Part shown: positions 25,531 through 36,564 of the stretch, one piece after another
How the letters are laid out: every line of letters starts with the position of its first letter
Position numbering within the stretch: the stretch's first letter is position 1
NCBI GenBank assembly: GCA_000328365.1
Contig: KB302196.1
Coordinates: 207,946 to 271,945, forward strand
Length of the DNA: 64,000 nt
Reading direction: 5' to 3'
Source of the DNA: Capitella teleta
Taxonomy: Eukaryota; Annelida; Polychaeta; Capitellidae
The notes under the pieces: model-generated
Seen by the model: the letters and a program-made list of their open reading frames with translations, nothing else
Told to the model about the DNA's origin: nothing
The model's database searches: none
Made by a program: the position numbers and the translations under genes

Positions 25531-28024
25531 ATGAATAACAACAGGGACATCCCGGGCGAACCCGGTGGCTCCAAGATGTATGTCGTCAACTCGGTTGACG
25601 AAGGAGCAACTCCAGCTGATGTGCATGTGGTGGCCAGTCCCCACGATCACCATGACGATGACTTCACCACGGATTTCTCCAAGGTAAGAATCAGATGTTA
25701 TCACTTGGATGGGTAATGTGTTTAGTACTCTTTACTTGTAAGAGGAACTGGAATATGCTAAGCCCGAGCATCGGTTGTTTCAAGTACTTTTTTTAAAGTG
25801 CGTTTCTACTGAACTTTTTAATTTCATCATGCAACGCCAGAGCTTACCATTCCGTTATATTTTTAAAATATAAATATTACTCAACAGAACCTAATTATTT
25901 ATTATTATGATTAGATAATAAGAGAATAATCAAGTTGTAGGTTTTAAGTAGAAATACTATTCATGAAATTTATAAATTCTGATTCGCATTTGTTTCAGCA
26001 AAGGTTCAATCGGGAATCGATATCTAATTAATAATAACTTTAATCCGTTTCTACTATGCATTAAGTTCGTTTCATCTCTCACTCAACTCCGTATAATCAG
26101 CACACTCACCGATTTAAACAGCATAATTAGTATTTGATGCTTTATCAGGGAGCTTCCCTGAAACAAAACTCGACAAGATTAATGCCTTGTTTTGTGTGTG
26201 CCAGAATGAGAACCGAGGGGTGAGATTTCTACTACTAGAATTTTTATGAATTCTACTATCGAGTAGGAAGGGTTACACAAGGTTCATGCGTTATGCGAAA
26301 GGGTTTACTTGAGGTTTCGGCTCGGAAGTTTCGACCGCGAATTGCACTCAAGCGATTGATTCACGCTTTCTCACACAACTTCTCCAGGATGTTAATTGCA
26401 CGACACAATGGCCCGCAAAGTGTTTACATCAAGGGTAGTAAACGCATATTATGTGGTACATTTGAAGTTCAGTGGATGTTAGCTCTGCGGGTATGCAAAT
26501 AAAATCAGTCATAAAGTGAAGGCGATTCAAATTACTCGCTTTACGAGCGCGTTGTGCAACATTTTTATCCCGATTGTACCAGATTATAGATCCTTATGAG
26601 TGCCCTGTATCAATTTATGAAAGGAACAAACATTAAAATGGTCAAAAATGTATCAAATCGATGCCGTGTCGTGCAATAGAAATTTCACTCATCAATTTTA
26701 ACATTAGCGTAAACAAAAAATTATGAATGGTCGGTTTTGCTGTTATCTCTCTGGAGAAATTTTTGTCATGCATCAAACACTTAATTTTTTTTTTTTTTTT
26801 TTTTTTTTTTAATGTATGCACTACCTGGTCTGGGGTAGCAATAGAACAGGGAGCAAGAGGGCATCAGTGTGCCGTACTGGAGTTTTTAAATCGCGAAATA
26901 GCAATATGTGAATGCCAGCGATAGCATCATGCAAATGGGTTTTGTGGGAAAAACGTGGCTATGGAAAAATGCACAACATTTGAGATAAGAAATGCAGCTC
27001 TTTTCTTGCTCCGGATATTATTGCGACAAAACAAAGATGAGTAGATTGCCTTTAGCTTCTCAGGCGCAGTATATAAGCCGTACCTGCCAACACCGAATAT
27101 GGGCTATCAAAGGAGTGAGATAATTTATTAGAATTCAGGGTCGGAGCTCGGTATTTGGTAGTTCAGTGATCAGTAGTCTACGCTACAGTTGTCCCTGAAC
27201 CCTTTATGTACGGAAGTTCTTCTTCCGAAGTTATTCATCGAATCGATTGAAATGTAAACACGGCAGGACAGCCAATATATTGAAGAATATGGCTCTATCG
27301 GTGCATTTGAAGATAGAACTAGATGGGCTGAACTTTGACCCATGGGTCGCAATGCAAATAGCCTGCCAACCGAGAACGGTTGAGTGCGCTTCAGGCGTCT
27401 GAAGATCTGCAAATGTCGACTTGACTTTTCGGATTAACCCAAAAATGTCTCAGCAAATGCCATGTACAATGCTGATGCGGCAGAATCACTGTATGCATAT
27501 TTGCTGGAAATACAGCTTTCAGTTATAACTTATGATATATCATATAAATGATACAAAGTACATATATGACTACAGTTATGCAAGTATATATATATGTACT
27601 GTACTGATGATAAAAATAACAGGGCCCATGGAAATGCATGTATATACAGGCGAAATACGATTTTGTATCAATTGATACCGATTGTATCACAATAATTAAT
27701 GGAGAATAAAAAGCCACCCTTAATCTAGATTTAAGGTTACTGGAGTGGCAATTGAGATTTTCTTGGAATCTGAAAAGGACAAAGCGGCAACACGTTCAAT
27801 GTTTATACCCCGGTTTACGGTCTGAATAGAATTCTCAAGAGGTTTCACTGCACCTTCCATCTAATAATATTCTTTTCGTTTTCGTGTGTGTGTGAATGTT
27901 GTTAATGTCTACTCTATATATGCTCAATATTCTTACCAAGTGCACGTGGCCCCAATCACAAAAGCATTGAAAGCGTTTCAGTATAGCAGGCCTGCTGTAT
28001 ACGTGTTTATCTTTGCTTTTGGGC

Positions 28025-28068
<44 letters not shown>

Positions 28069-31000
28069 ATGTGTTCGGTCGGCTGATTTTTTAAACCCTG
28101 TAATCATATACACACTATGTGATATCGCAATACATTTGTATGCAAAAGATAATGATACTAAATTATTGCAAATTATTGATTAGGGTGTCGACTATAACAG
28201 ACTAATCGACTCAATACTTTCCTGACCCTTAGTGCCACCAGACTACTAATTTCAATTACTTATTAAATGGGTTTGCCCGACATAATCTTTGCAAAACAAA
28301 TTTCCATTGCGGATCACAATAATCATCTCATCTCATCATATTTTATGATTCACAATTTAACTGTTAATCATGCAAGTGTAAAGTCAATCTACTTTTTTTT
28401 CTCCCCTTTTTTTACCTCTTCTTGACATTCTGGAAGAATTTATTACTTTGCGCTGCATTTAAATAATCGCTGGAAGTATTCCATATGTGCATATATTTGC
28501 TATTTGACAGGAAGGTGTGTTATTCATATCGCACAATTCCTGAGAATAAACTCATGTATTCTTTACCCGCTTCTAACACTATGCTGATATAGTGAGGGGT
28601 GATGACGGTCGACGAGTGAAAGTTACAAACGGAACTGAAGCCAGGCGGAATATAGAATGTTACACTCCCTCTCCCACTCACTATAATGAGTGTTCTGTTT
28701 GGCAACTCGCCAAACAATGCGGACACCAGCGCCCTGTACAATGATTCAATGTATGGTCGGAGCGGCAATGCGCGCGTAAGCCACACTGAACGGAACACAG
28801 AAAGGTCCCTCCTCGGGCTGGTTGAGAAATTGAATGATTCATGTGAATTTTGGAATGAATCATTCAATTTTCTGGTCATACGAATTTTCAAGTCTTCCTA
28901 AAATCAAATCACAGGTTTAAAGAGGTTGGCGACTAACGCCCAATAAAAACATGCATTCAGGTGCAGCAACTTTTACATGAAGGCATGGAAACTAAAAATA
29001 TCAAAATTAAAAGTTACATTTCAAATGCTTGAAAATGATTGTATACTAAATACGTGTATCTCACGATACATACTTTTAAAGAATAGCATAACATTTGAAT
29101 CAGCAAAAATATGTCGTAAAAGGAATGTACACAAGAATTTTGTCTTTTTATATATTTTGTATACATGGTTCACCCATATAGCATTCTAAGTAACACTATT
29201 TCGATATTATTTCGATACATATAATTATGTAAATACAGGAAACTGACCTCACAGGATTCGCGGTTCAATTACCGTTTCTATGTTGTGAAACACAAGGTTT
29301 TAAAATTCAATATGTGCTGATGAACAGAATATCATAATTGTAATGCATGCATTATGTAATAAAAATATATAGCTATCCAACTACTATAAGGTACCACAAA
29401 TATCAATGCACAAATTAATTAACAAAATATATGCCTCCAACTCCATGGTTGACCATCAACAAGTGGAAGGAATTTTAACCATAATAAGCAATGACCTCAG
29501 GTCGGGGTAGCATTATAGAACTATAAGACTAAATATAGGCTACAAGATGTATAGACTACAGATTTCAGGTGATAAACACAGTATACGTGTAATCACATCG
29601 TGGGTAGAAAGCTGCTTGGCATATCAATGAATCCCTGGCTTCTAAGAAAATATGATTCATAAAAGGCAATTATAGAAGACATCAACCCACAGAGAGTGTT
29701 TTCATAGCTCTTTTTATCTATCTCTATCATGGATTTCTTTCGAGTAATTTCAACATTTCAATGTCTATTGAAATTGAACTGCAAGGACGGCGTTTTTGTC
29801 CGAATGAAGGCTGCCTGCATCCTGCTGCTTTCGGCTCTTGAATTCTTCTTAAACCCCGTTTGACCCGATTCATTTTTTCTTGGCATAGCCTTCTTTTTAC
29901 ATAAGCCGTGACTCAATGAATGAGACTCACAAATGAAATGCACGAGCGAGCAGAAGGTTCATGCAGATGTTATGGCCATAAAAACGACGGTTGAATTTAG
30001 TTTATAAATATAAGCACCCTGTGGTATTAAAAAATGTATATCTTATTATTAATATAATTATAGCTATAAAAAAAAAAGATTTTTTTTAGTTTTGTTGTAG
30101 TTTGTCTCTTTTTTTTTTCCTCCCGTTTCTTTCTTGTTTGGAAATTCATTCAGATCAACGAGATCATCAATAGACTTGATCAATAGTCCATGCACGCGCT
30201 CATAGATATGTCTTGTGTTATATCTACTGTAAGTATACACCTTGAGACGATTTAGACGTCATCATACAACGTTCAAATTTTCGCACAATATTTATGATCA
30301 TTTTTAAAGGTGATTGTTACAAAAAGTACGTTTAAAATAAAATAAACATAGTTTATGCGTATGCAGGTAAAATGAAGTCATAACAAACAAAAATTATGAT
30401 AAAATGATGCGTGGGTAAAACTACAGGGTGGGCTAAAAACATATATACGTAAATTACAGTACTCCTGTATTTTGATCAAACATAAATTCTTGACCGAAGA
30501 GTCAAATAACCGAACATCAGAAAAAAAAAGGATCATGTCTGAGTGCTTATTAAATTAACATTGCTATTTTAACTTCGCAGGATGAGAACGAAGACAGAGG
30601 AAATTGGTCTGGTCGCTTGGACTTCCTTCTCGCCTGCCTTGGTTATGCGGTCGGTCTGGGAAATGTATGGAGGTAGGGAGACTGAAAACATTTCGTGTGT
30701 ATTTAAAAAAACGGATAATTTCTCTTCAGATTTCCGTACCTGTGTTACAAGAGTGGAGGCGCCGTGTTCTTCATTCCGTATGTTATCATGTTGGTGTTTG
30801 TCGGCATGCCCATCTTCTTCCTCGAATTGTCTTTGGGTCAGTTCACTAGCTCTGGTCCCTTAACTTGCTGGGGATGCGTGCCCATCTTCAAAGGCATTGG
30901 TGTTGGCATGATGTTTGTATCTGGCATGGTTGCTATATACTACAACATGATCATCGCTTGGTCGTTGTTTTACCTATTTGCCTCCTTCACCACTAATCTG

Positions 31001-32563
31001 CCCTGGGAGCATTGCGATAAAGAGTGGGCATCTCCAACTTGCGAGGATTACATTTGGGAGAACATCACAAGCAGCGATTCTTGTATTTCCCAGAGTTTCT
31101 TTGCCAATCTCACGACTGGAGTCTGTTACAACGGCTCGGAGATCATCGGGATCTTCAACAGCACCGATGCTGAATCATTCAATATCAAAAAGCGTTTGGC
31201 AACAGAGGATTACTTAGAGGGTCGGGTCTGGGGGCTCAGTGAGAGCGATGGCATTGGAGATCTGGGCGCGCTTCATTGGGAGCTTGTGCTCTGCTTGCTG
31301 TTAGCTTGGATCCTGGTCGTCGCGGCTCTCATCCAGGGTGTCAAGTCCTCCGGGAAGGTCGTTTACTTTACGGCTCTTTTCCCCTACGTGGTGCTCATCA
31401 TCTTGCTCATCAGAGGATTAACATTGCAGGGCTTTGAAAAAGGAATTGATTTCTACATTTTGCAACCTAATATGACAAAGTTGAAAGAATCGCAAGTTTG
31501 GAAGGACGCGGCTGTACAAATCTTCTTCTCCCTTTCTGACTCATGGGGAGGACTCATCGCGCTGTCTAGCTACAATAGATTTCACAACCACGCCCTTCGA
31601 GACTCCCTCATCGTCTCCCTTGGAAACTGCATCACATCCTTCTTCGCTGGGTTCGTCATCTTCTCCTTCCTGGGTTTCTTGGCAGAGCGTCTTGGCTCAA
31701 CCGTAGACAAAGTAGCAACTGATGGCATTGGTCTGGCCTTCACCGTCTACCCTGATGCAGTCACCCGTATGCCAGTACCCACCCTCTGGGCTATCCTCTT
31801 CTTCCTCATGTTGATCACACTGGGAATGGACAGTGAGTTTGCACTGATGGAAACAGTGACGACCTGTGTGTTCGATCAATTCCCTCAGACAAGGAAGAAG
31901 AAGTGGGCTGTCATCATGGTTCTGGGTGCTTTGTTCTTCCTGCTTGGGCTGCCACTCTGTACGGACGGAGGAGCATACATGCTTCAGATTATGGATCATT
32001 ACGCAGCGGCTTGGAATGTTCTGATCATAGCCTTATGTGAATGCATTGCAATTGCTTATATCTATGGATTCATGCGTTTCCGAGAGGACATTGGCATCAT
32101 GATTGGTAACTGCGGATGTCCATGTCTGCCCTGGAAGATTTGCTCTTATTGGTGGGGCGTGTGCTGGTACTTCTTCACTCCCGTTGGTGTCATCTTTGTT
32201 CTGATTTACTCTTGGGTCGATTATAAGGAGGTCACCTACAACGAATACATTTACCCCGCGTGGGGAGCTGCTCTTGGTTGGCTGATGACCTTCCTGGTCA
32301 TTCTGGGCATTTTCCTTCCAATGTTCTTCATGTTAGGTCAAAAGTTGTACCGACGCGAGCCGGTTGCTGATCTATTCAGGCCTAACAAATACTGGGGTCC
32401 AGCGATGCCCAAACACAGGAGACTCATGGGGCGCTACCTCGATCCAGGCACTTTCGAGATTGACCCCTGGGGCGAGAGCGGAGATCTGCGACAACGGACC
32501 GGGGAACACATAGGCATGGAAAATAGTGGATTCAGCCAAGAAAAATACACCGAAACGCTGTAG
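25531..32563 (+). CDS. SLC6 Na+/Cl- dependent neurotransmitter/amino-acid transporter, glycine/proline type (692 aa)
   Basis: Plasma-membrane symporter predicted to import a small amino acid with Na+ and Cl-. Exons are 25531-25683, 30581-30672 and 30730-32563; phases 0 and 2 fit and the total is 2,079 nt. The N-terminus (1-57) is cytoplasmic and contains [10 protein letters not shown]1 follows [11 protein letters not shown] as [14 protein letters not shown]. Gly76 stands where monoamine transporters have Asp, which points to an amino-acid substrate. Extracellular loop 2 has two cysteines ([10 protein letters not shown]) and four N-glycosylation sequons. TM6 reads FSLSDSWGG followed by SSYNRFHNH, close to vertebrate glycine and proline transporters. 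TM8 has [12 protein letters not shown] of the second Na+ site. Length and twelve-helix pattern are normal for the family. An alternative first exon lies in intron 1. A Kozak-like ATG follows CTGCAGC. A polyadenylation signal AATAAA lies near 32,807. The exact substrate is inferred. Confidence 0.95.
25684..30580. other. Intron 1 of the SLC6 gene
   Basis: This 4.9-kb intron has a clean donor (AAG|gtaaga) and acceptor (ttcgcag|GATGAG). It contains poly-T runs at 26,785-26,810 and 28,027-28,064 and the alternative first exon at 28,686. The remaining sequence is AT-rich and I see no other gene in it. Confidence 0.75.
28686..28775 (+). CDS. Likely alternative first exon of the SLC6 transporter (30 aa)
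   Basis: An ATG opens 30 codons, starting [20 protein letters not shown] and ending [10 protein letters not shown], directly followed by a consensus donor gtaagc. The exon ends in phase 0, exactly as exon 1 does, so it can splice to exon 2 ([11 protein letters not shown]) without a frame change. The surrounding 150 bases are richer in GC and CpG than the rest of the intron. Vertebrate glycine transporter genes use alternative N-terminal exons from separate promoters, and this would be the same arrangement. A second promoter just upstream is inferred. Confidence 0.6.
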
Positions 32564-32858
32564 AACTCTTTTCTACTGTTCATTATCATAGCTGTATTGA
32601 TCTATATAATTATATACTGATTAGCACATTTAGTAATCTTTCGTATCTCTATGATCATAACAAATTCTATTTTTTATAAGTTTTTTAACAATTGGGCATG
32701 TATCATGTAGTATTCTCCGTTCTATTCACCTTGCTTTAAATAGTAATAACATAATACTCGATTGATTGGTATGTGATTACATGTATATACACATTGTTTT
32801 ATCACGAAATAAATACACAATCAGGGTTCTTGGTGATTTTTGTTTTAATTCAGATCTG

Positions 32859-33437
32859 TTACTTTTTCTCATACGCACAATGAGACGGTACTCTGAAGTA
32901 CTTCATCGCAGCTGCCCCTTCACTGGAGACCCACAACGTGTGCATGCGGAACTTCTGCAAACAACCTCCTCCATCAGGACACCAATGGTGCGGGTCTTCC
33001 TTGTAGCACTCTCCCCTGGAGAACGCCTGGAACATGTCACTTCCCCTCAGAATCTCCCATTGCTCGTCTTTCATCGCATCTGTCATTTTAGCCGGTGCGG
33101 TGCCGAACCAAACTTCAGTCTTGCAACACAAATCCTTGTCAATGGCTCGTTTACTCCGATGTGAACCAAACTTTTCGTTGATTTTTGTGATTTCCTCTGC
33201 AGAAAAAAACTGACCCGGAAATGAATTCCTCAGAAGATCGTCCATGCCTCCTCCACCAGGGTGCGCATCGGGGGAATCGGGGGAGCGTGCGTAGTCAAAA
33301 GAGGGGAAGTGGACGACCACTTCCGGTAGCACGTCTCCATCTTGGATCTGAGCTGCAATGCTACGGCAAAATACGAGAATAATCCCGCATTGCAGAATGC
33401 TCAGACTGAAATTGTGAGAATCCATTCTGAATGTCAC
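32859..33437 (-). CDS. Secreted Spaetzle/neurotrophin-type cystine-knot ligand precursor (candidate)
   Basis: Intronless 192-aa precursor, with a second possible start at Met5. Residues 5-29 form a signal peptide (SILQCGIILVFCRSIAA). A prodomain follows with the motif VVHFPSFDYARSPDSPDA, then a dibasic RSKR site at 94-97 for furin-like cleavage. The predicted mature chain of 95 residues has six cysteines (104, 105, 144, 153, 159, 187). Its layout resembles Drosophila Spaetzle C-106: an N-terminal Cys, a central Trp (DEQWEIL), a GEC, then CLQKF and a final FRVPSHC like the FKIPSC end of Spaetzle. It differs in having a paired N-terminal Cys and only one Cys at the end. Spaetzle and neurotrophins bind Toll or Trk-type receptors. 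It faces the SLC6 gene tail to tail, with stops 295 bp apart. The fold call is from memory of motif patterns; a trunk/PTTH-like or unrelated cystine-rich peptide is the alternative. Confidence 0.62.
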   Translation of the reverse strand: MTFRMDSHNFSLSILQCGIILVFCRSIAAQIQDGDVLPEVVVHFPSFDYARSPDSPDAHPGGGGMDDLLRNSFPGQFFSAEEITKINEKFGSHRSKRAIDKDLCCKTEVWFGTAPAKMTDAMKDEQWEILRGSDMFQAFSRGECYKEDPHHWCPDGGGCLQKFRMHTLWVSSEGAAAMKYFRVPSHCAYEKK

Positions 33438-34547
33438 GAAAGCAGCTAGACCATTATGTGTCGTTATGTTGAATCTAAGCGTCTGTGAAATTTCGTGTGT
33501 GAGTCATAACTGAATTCCACAGGCTGACCATTAAACCAAGCTTGCCTGAAGCAAAACTCCATGTGTTACTCACCGAGTGAGTTCGATTGAAGCGAACAAG
33601 GTAATTTGCATGTTCTAACGATGACTGTTGACAATCGTAAATGAGAGGAATGTTGCCAATTAATGAGCTGATCAAATAAATTGTTGAATGATCTTTAATC
33701 AAGTAGAACAATCAGTGAAAACACAACGAATGAATTGACAACACAAAGAATCCTGTAACTCCCGGAAGTGCCTGGAAAGTTGGTATTTCGCTCTTACGGA
33801 ATACAGTTATTGTTACGAATTGAAATTCCAAAGGGGTTGGAGAAATGTCCCCCACGCTCCTTCTCCCGCCACGCTCCTTCTCCCGCCACACCCTGTTTAT
33901 ATGTTTCCCCTGGTATACATGCACAGGATAGAATTATTGAGTCGATAAATCTAAAAACATATCGTAAGCAATTGTGGAATTTAAGGGTAAGTAAGCCCCA
34001 GGCTTAGGGTAAGAAATAGATTTATAACGGTACGTGTTAAGCCAATATTAGTGTGATACCATAATTATGGGTAATAAGCCAATGGTCTAACGCTTACCCT
34101 ATATTGATCCTTAACTCTGTAGCATCGATCCTTCATTCGTTTCAATAATTGTCAGCAAAAGTGCTGCGAATAGAATATTTGCATAATTGGCGATCGCAAT
34201 CATAACGCTCTTTTCTGTTCACAGGATCGAAAAAAAAAAAAAAAAAAAAACGCGAAAATATGGTGTATGTGAATTACATCCATTTGTGAAAGAATTAATT
34301 ACTAATCAACAAATATATTTACTTGGGCAATTTAGAATTCAATAACATGATTATAAACTACAAAGACATAGAATGCATTCAAAAGAAGTGATATCGACTT
34401 AAAACCCTGGCGTAATAATAACAATATCCGTTATGCACGTGTGAAAGAAACAAAGCAAGCAAACAGAGGCTTGATACATTATCATTATGTTGCACTTGAC
34501 GGGGGGGGGGGAGATAACCCTAACTGTTTATGCATGATGCCTGTGTA
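33438..34547. other. Intergenic, upstream of the ligand precursor
   Basis: About 1.1 kb that should hold the promoter of the minus-strand ligand gene. It contains an A20 run near 34,230, a G-run near 34,500 and one TCATAACG octamer at 34,200. No coding potential that I can support. Confidence 0.55.
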
Positions 34548-34728
34548 ATTGCGTTTTACGGGTCCGCCCAACCAATTCGTGTGTTGATGATGACGAATTG
34601 CGACTAAATTTCACATTGATAACAAACAACCTTGGTGGAATCAGGTCTCGATCCCGGGATCTCCAACTCTCTAATTGGCATAACTCGATGGCAGTTAGGC
34701 GGTCAAATTGACTGAGCTACTTAGGTAA
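34548..34728 (-). mobile_element. SINE, second subfamily (different tRNA head, same tail)
   Basis: On the minus strand it begins with a tRNA-like head (TAGCTCAGT as A box, GGATCGAGACC as B box) and ends GGTTGGGCGGACCCGTAAAA. This is the same tail as the SINE at 24.4-24.7 kb, although the head differs. It is diverged and no target-site duplication could be seen. Confidence 0.65.
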
Positions 34729-34743
34729 GCATGCTTACAAAGG

Positions 34744-35679
34744 TCAATATTTCACATTGACCCGATTATTAGATGCAGTGACCTGATTTTTCCTTCCGCT
34801 TTGGATGTCGTTATTCTCATTCACAGACTCACATTTAATTATTCTAAGAAACGTTGACCTGAAATCCTTGTTCATCAACGAATAGATCACGGCATTGACA
34901 GCAGAATTAAGAAGCCCAAACAAGAGTGAACAGTAGACTGCAGTGAAATTAATGGGCGCCTTTGGATGTGTGAGGATGTAAAGACTCATGATTGAGTGCG
35001 GCAGCCAAAGCACACCGCAGGCTCCGACCACAGTCATCAAAACACGAGTGACTTTCATCGAATCTGACACGACACGGTCTCGCTCGTCGGACATCGGTAT
35101 CTGCAGAGCCTGGATTCGGCGTTTCTGATGCCAAGCAGTTATGCCAATGTATCCATACAGTAAGCAAATCGTCCCAACGAAACAAACGTAGAAACTAAGA
35201 TGCAGAGACCGAGATACGATGTAGTTTTTGGTCGATCGGTCAACGTAGAAATGCTGACTAGCGGGCAACACCAATAAACCAATTGTCCAAACAAAGATAA
35301 GCTCCCGGTAAATGACTTTTCTGGTCACCACAGCAGCATACCTAAGTGCAATCACTATGGATAAGAAGCGGTCAGTTGCGATGGCTACTATGTTCACCAC
35401 AGAGACAAACACTGCTATTTCCATAAAAAGGTTTGTCACAATGAAAACGATGCCGTCATTCTTCTGGCAGATCTTCAGAGTGGAATCGACAAAAAAGGTT
35501 AGCCCAACACAGAGATCTGCCACAGCCAATGATGCGATGAATGGGGTTGTCTTCCTGCGAAGCCTCTCACTTAGGTATATTGCCAGTAATATCAGGATAT
35601 TTCCAACTATTACTAGAAAACTGATAACCAAGAAAATGGCACTTGCGTAAATCTCTATCTTAGGCATCGCGAATCCCAA
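34744..35679 (-). CDS. Rhodopsin-family GPCR 1 (311 aa, intronless)
   Basis: Seven-helix receptor expected in the plasma membrane and coupled to G proteins. Landmarks: GNILILLAI in TM1 (Asn27), LAVADLCVG in TM2 (Asp55), TDRFLSIVIALRY after TM3 (DRF for DRY), CGVLWLPHS in TM6, and NAVIY in TM7, where the usual NPxxY proline is Ala. It lacks the TM3 cysteine and the TM5 proline. Both absences are typical of the melanocortin/lysophospholipid/cannabinoid/adenosine-like (MECO) group, so I place it near that group. The extracellular N-terminus is very short, so a small ligand is likely. A Ser/Asn-rich tail of about 35 residues follows helix 8. It is the most diverged of the three neighbours but shares their intracellular loop 3. 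Ligand unknown. Confidence 0.93.
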   Translation of the reverse strand: MGFAMPKIEIYASAIFLVISFLVIVGNILILLAIYLSERLRRKTTPFIASLAVADLCVGLTFFVDSTLKICQKNDGIVFIVTNLFMEIAVFVSVVNIVAIATDRFLSIVIALRYAAVVTRKVIYRELIFVWTIGLLVLPASQHFYVDRSTKNYIVSRSLHLSFYVCFVGTICLLYGYIGITAWHQKRRIQALQIPMSDERDRVVSDSMKVTRVLMTVVGACGVLWLPHSIMSLYILTHPKAPINFTAVYCSLLFGLLNSAVNAVIYSLMNKDFRSTFLRIIKCESVNENNDIQSGRKNQVTASNNRVNVKY

Positions 35680-36564
35680 AACAAATGAATAAGAATGGTG
35701 TCAGTTTGGCTTTTCCTATGTTCAATGCATGTTTGCCATGTGCATGTATATAGTATGTAAATATGGCAGTGTAAATTACCTTTTTTGCCATTAGGCTAAT
35801 GGAAGTGTACATATAAGTTTATAAAGTATGCAAACAAAGTGTTAAATTGCCTATGAATCAGAATATCAAAGAGAAAGTTAATTTAGCTAAAAGTTTCATT
35901 TCAGAGTAAACAGAACTGAACAACAGAACATTTATTCGTCACGTCATGTTCTTTTGAGCACCTCTAATTACAATCATGACTCACGTGGACGTTATTCTTC
36001 TCTGATCGGGAGTTCCCTACTCAGACCATACTTGCATTACATGTATATTTAGCGCATCAATCTCAAACAACAATATACTAATAAATAATTTGCATTTTAA
36101 ACAACGACTATCTGGCTATACCTTTAAAAAAAGCTGGCGCCCGTATCATCCGATCGGATTGGGTGGAGCCGTAAAACCCCATCACTCACTCGCTATACCT
36201 TTAATAATATCAATAAATAATGCAATAGAGAAACCAATACATTCATGGTTACACAACTGCTATATTTCGCTAACTTCGCGCTACTTGAAGCAATGCTGCA
36301 CTTTCAGGGGACACTGAAGCAATAATTACATCAGATTAGAAATAATTGGGGCCCGATTTGAGTATTTAACCCGTTTAATTATAGATGTCTCTAGTGTTGA
36401 ATTTCAAACCTGAAAATTTCGATGCATTGGCCTCTTGTTGGACTCTTTGGGTAATTGTAATTATTGGAATGTTGTTGGCAGAATACCCATGGAACGTGCA
36501 GAATTGCCTTTAATAATATTCTCAGCCCAGCATCATAGAGTAATTGGCATTAGTTAACAAATTG
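35680..36564. other. Spacer between GPCR 1 and GPCR 2
   Basis: About 890 bp between the GPCR 2 stop and the GPCR 1 start. It holds the short SINE tail listed separately and otherwise AT-rich sequence with no ORF worth calling. Confidence 0.6.
36128..36192 (+). mobile_element. 5'-truncated SINE tail with target-site duplication
   Basis: Plus-strand copy of the SINE 3' end (GGCGCCCGTATCATCCG, then GGGTGGAGCCGTAAAACCCC). It is flanked by the 12-bp direct repeat CTATACCTTTAA at 36,116-36,127 and at about 36,193-36,204. A 5'-truncated copy with its own duplication indicates LINE-type reverse transcription at the target. Confidence 0.8.
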
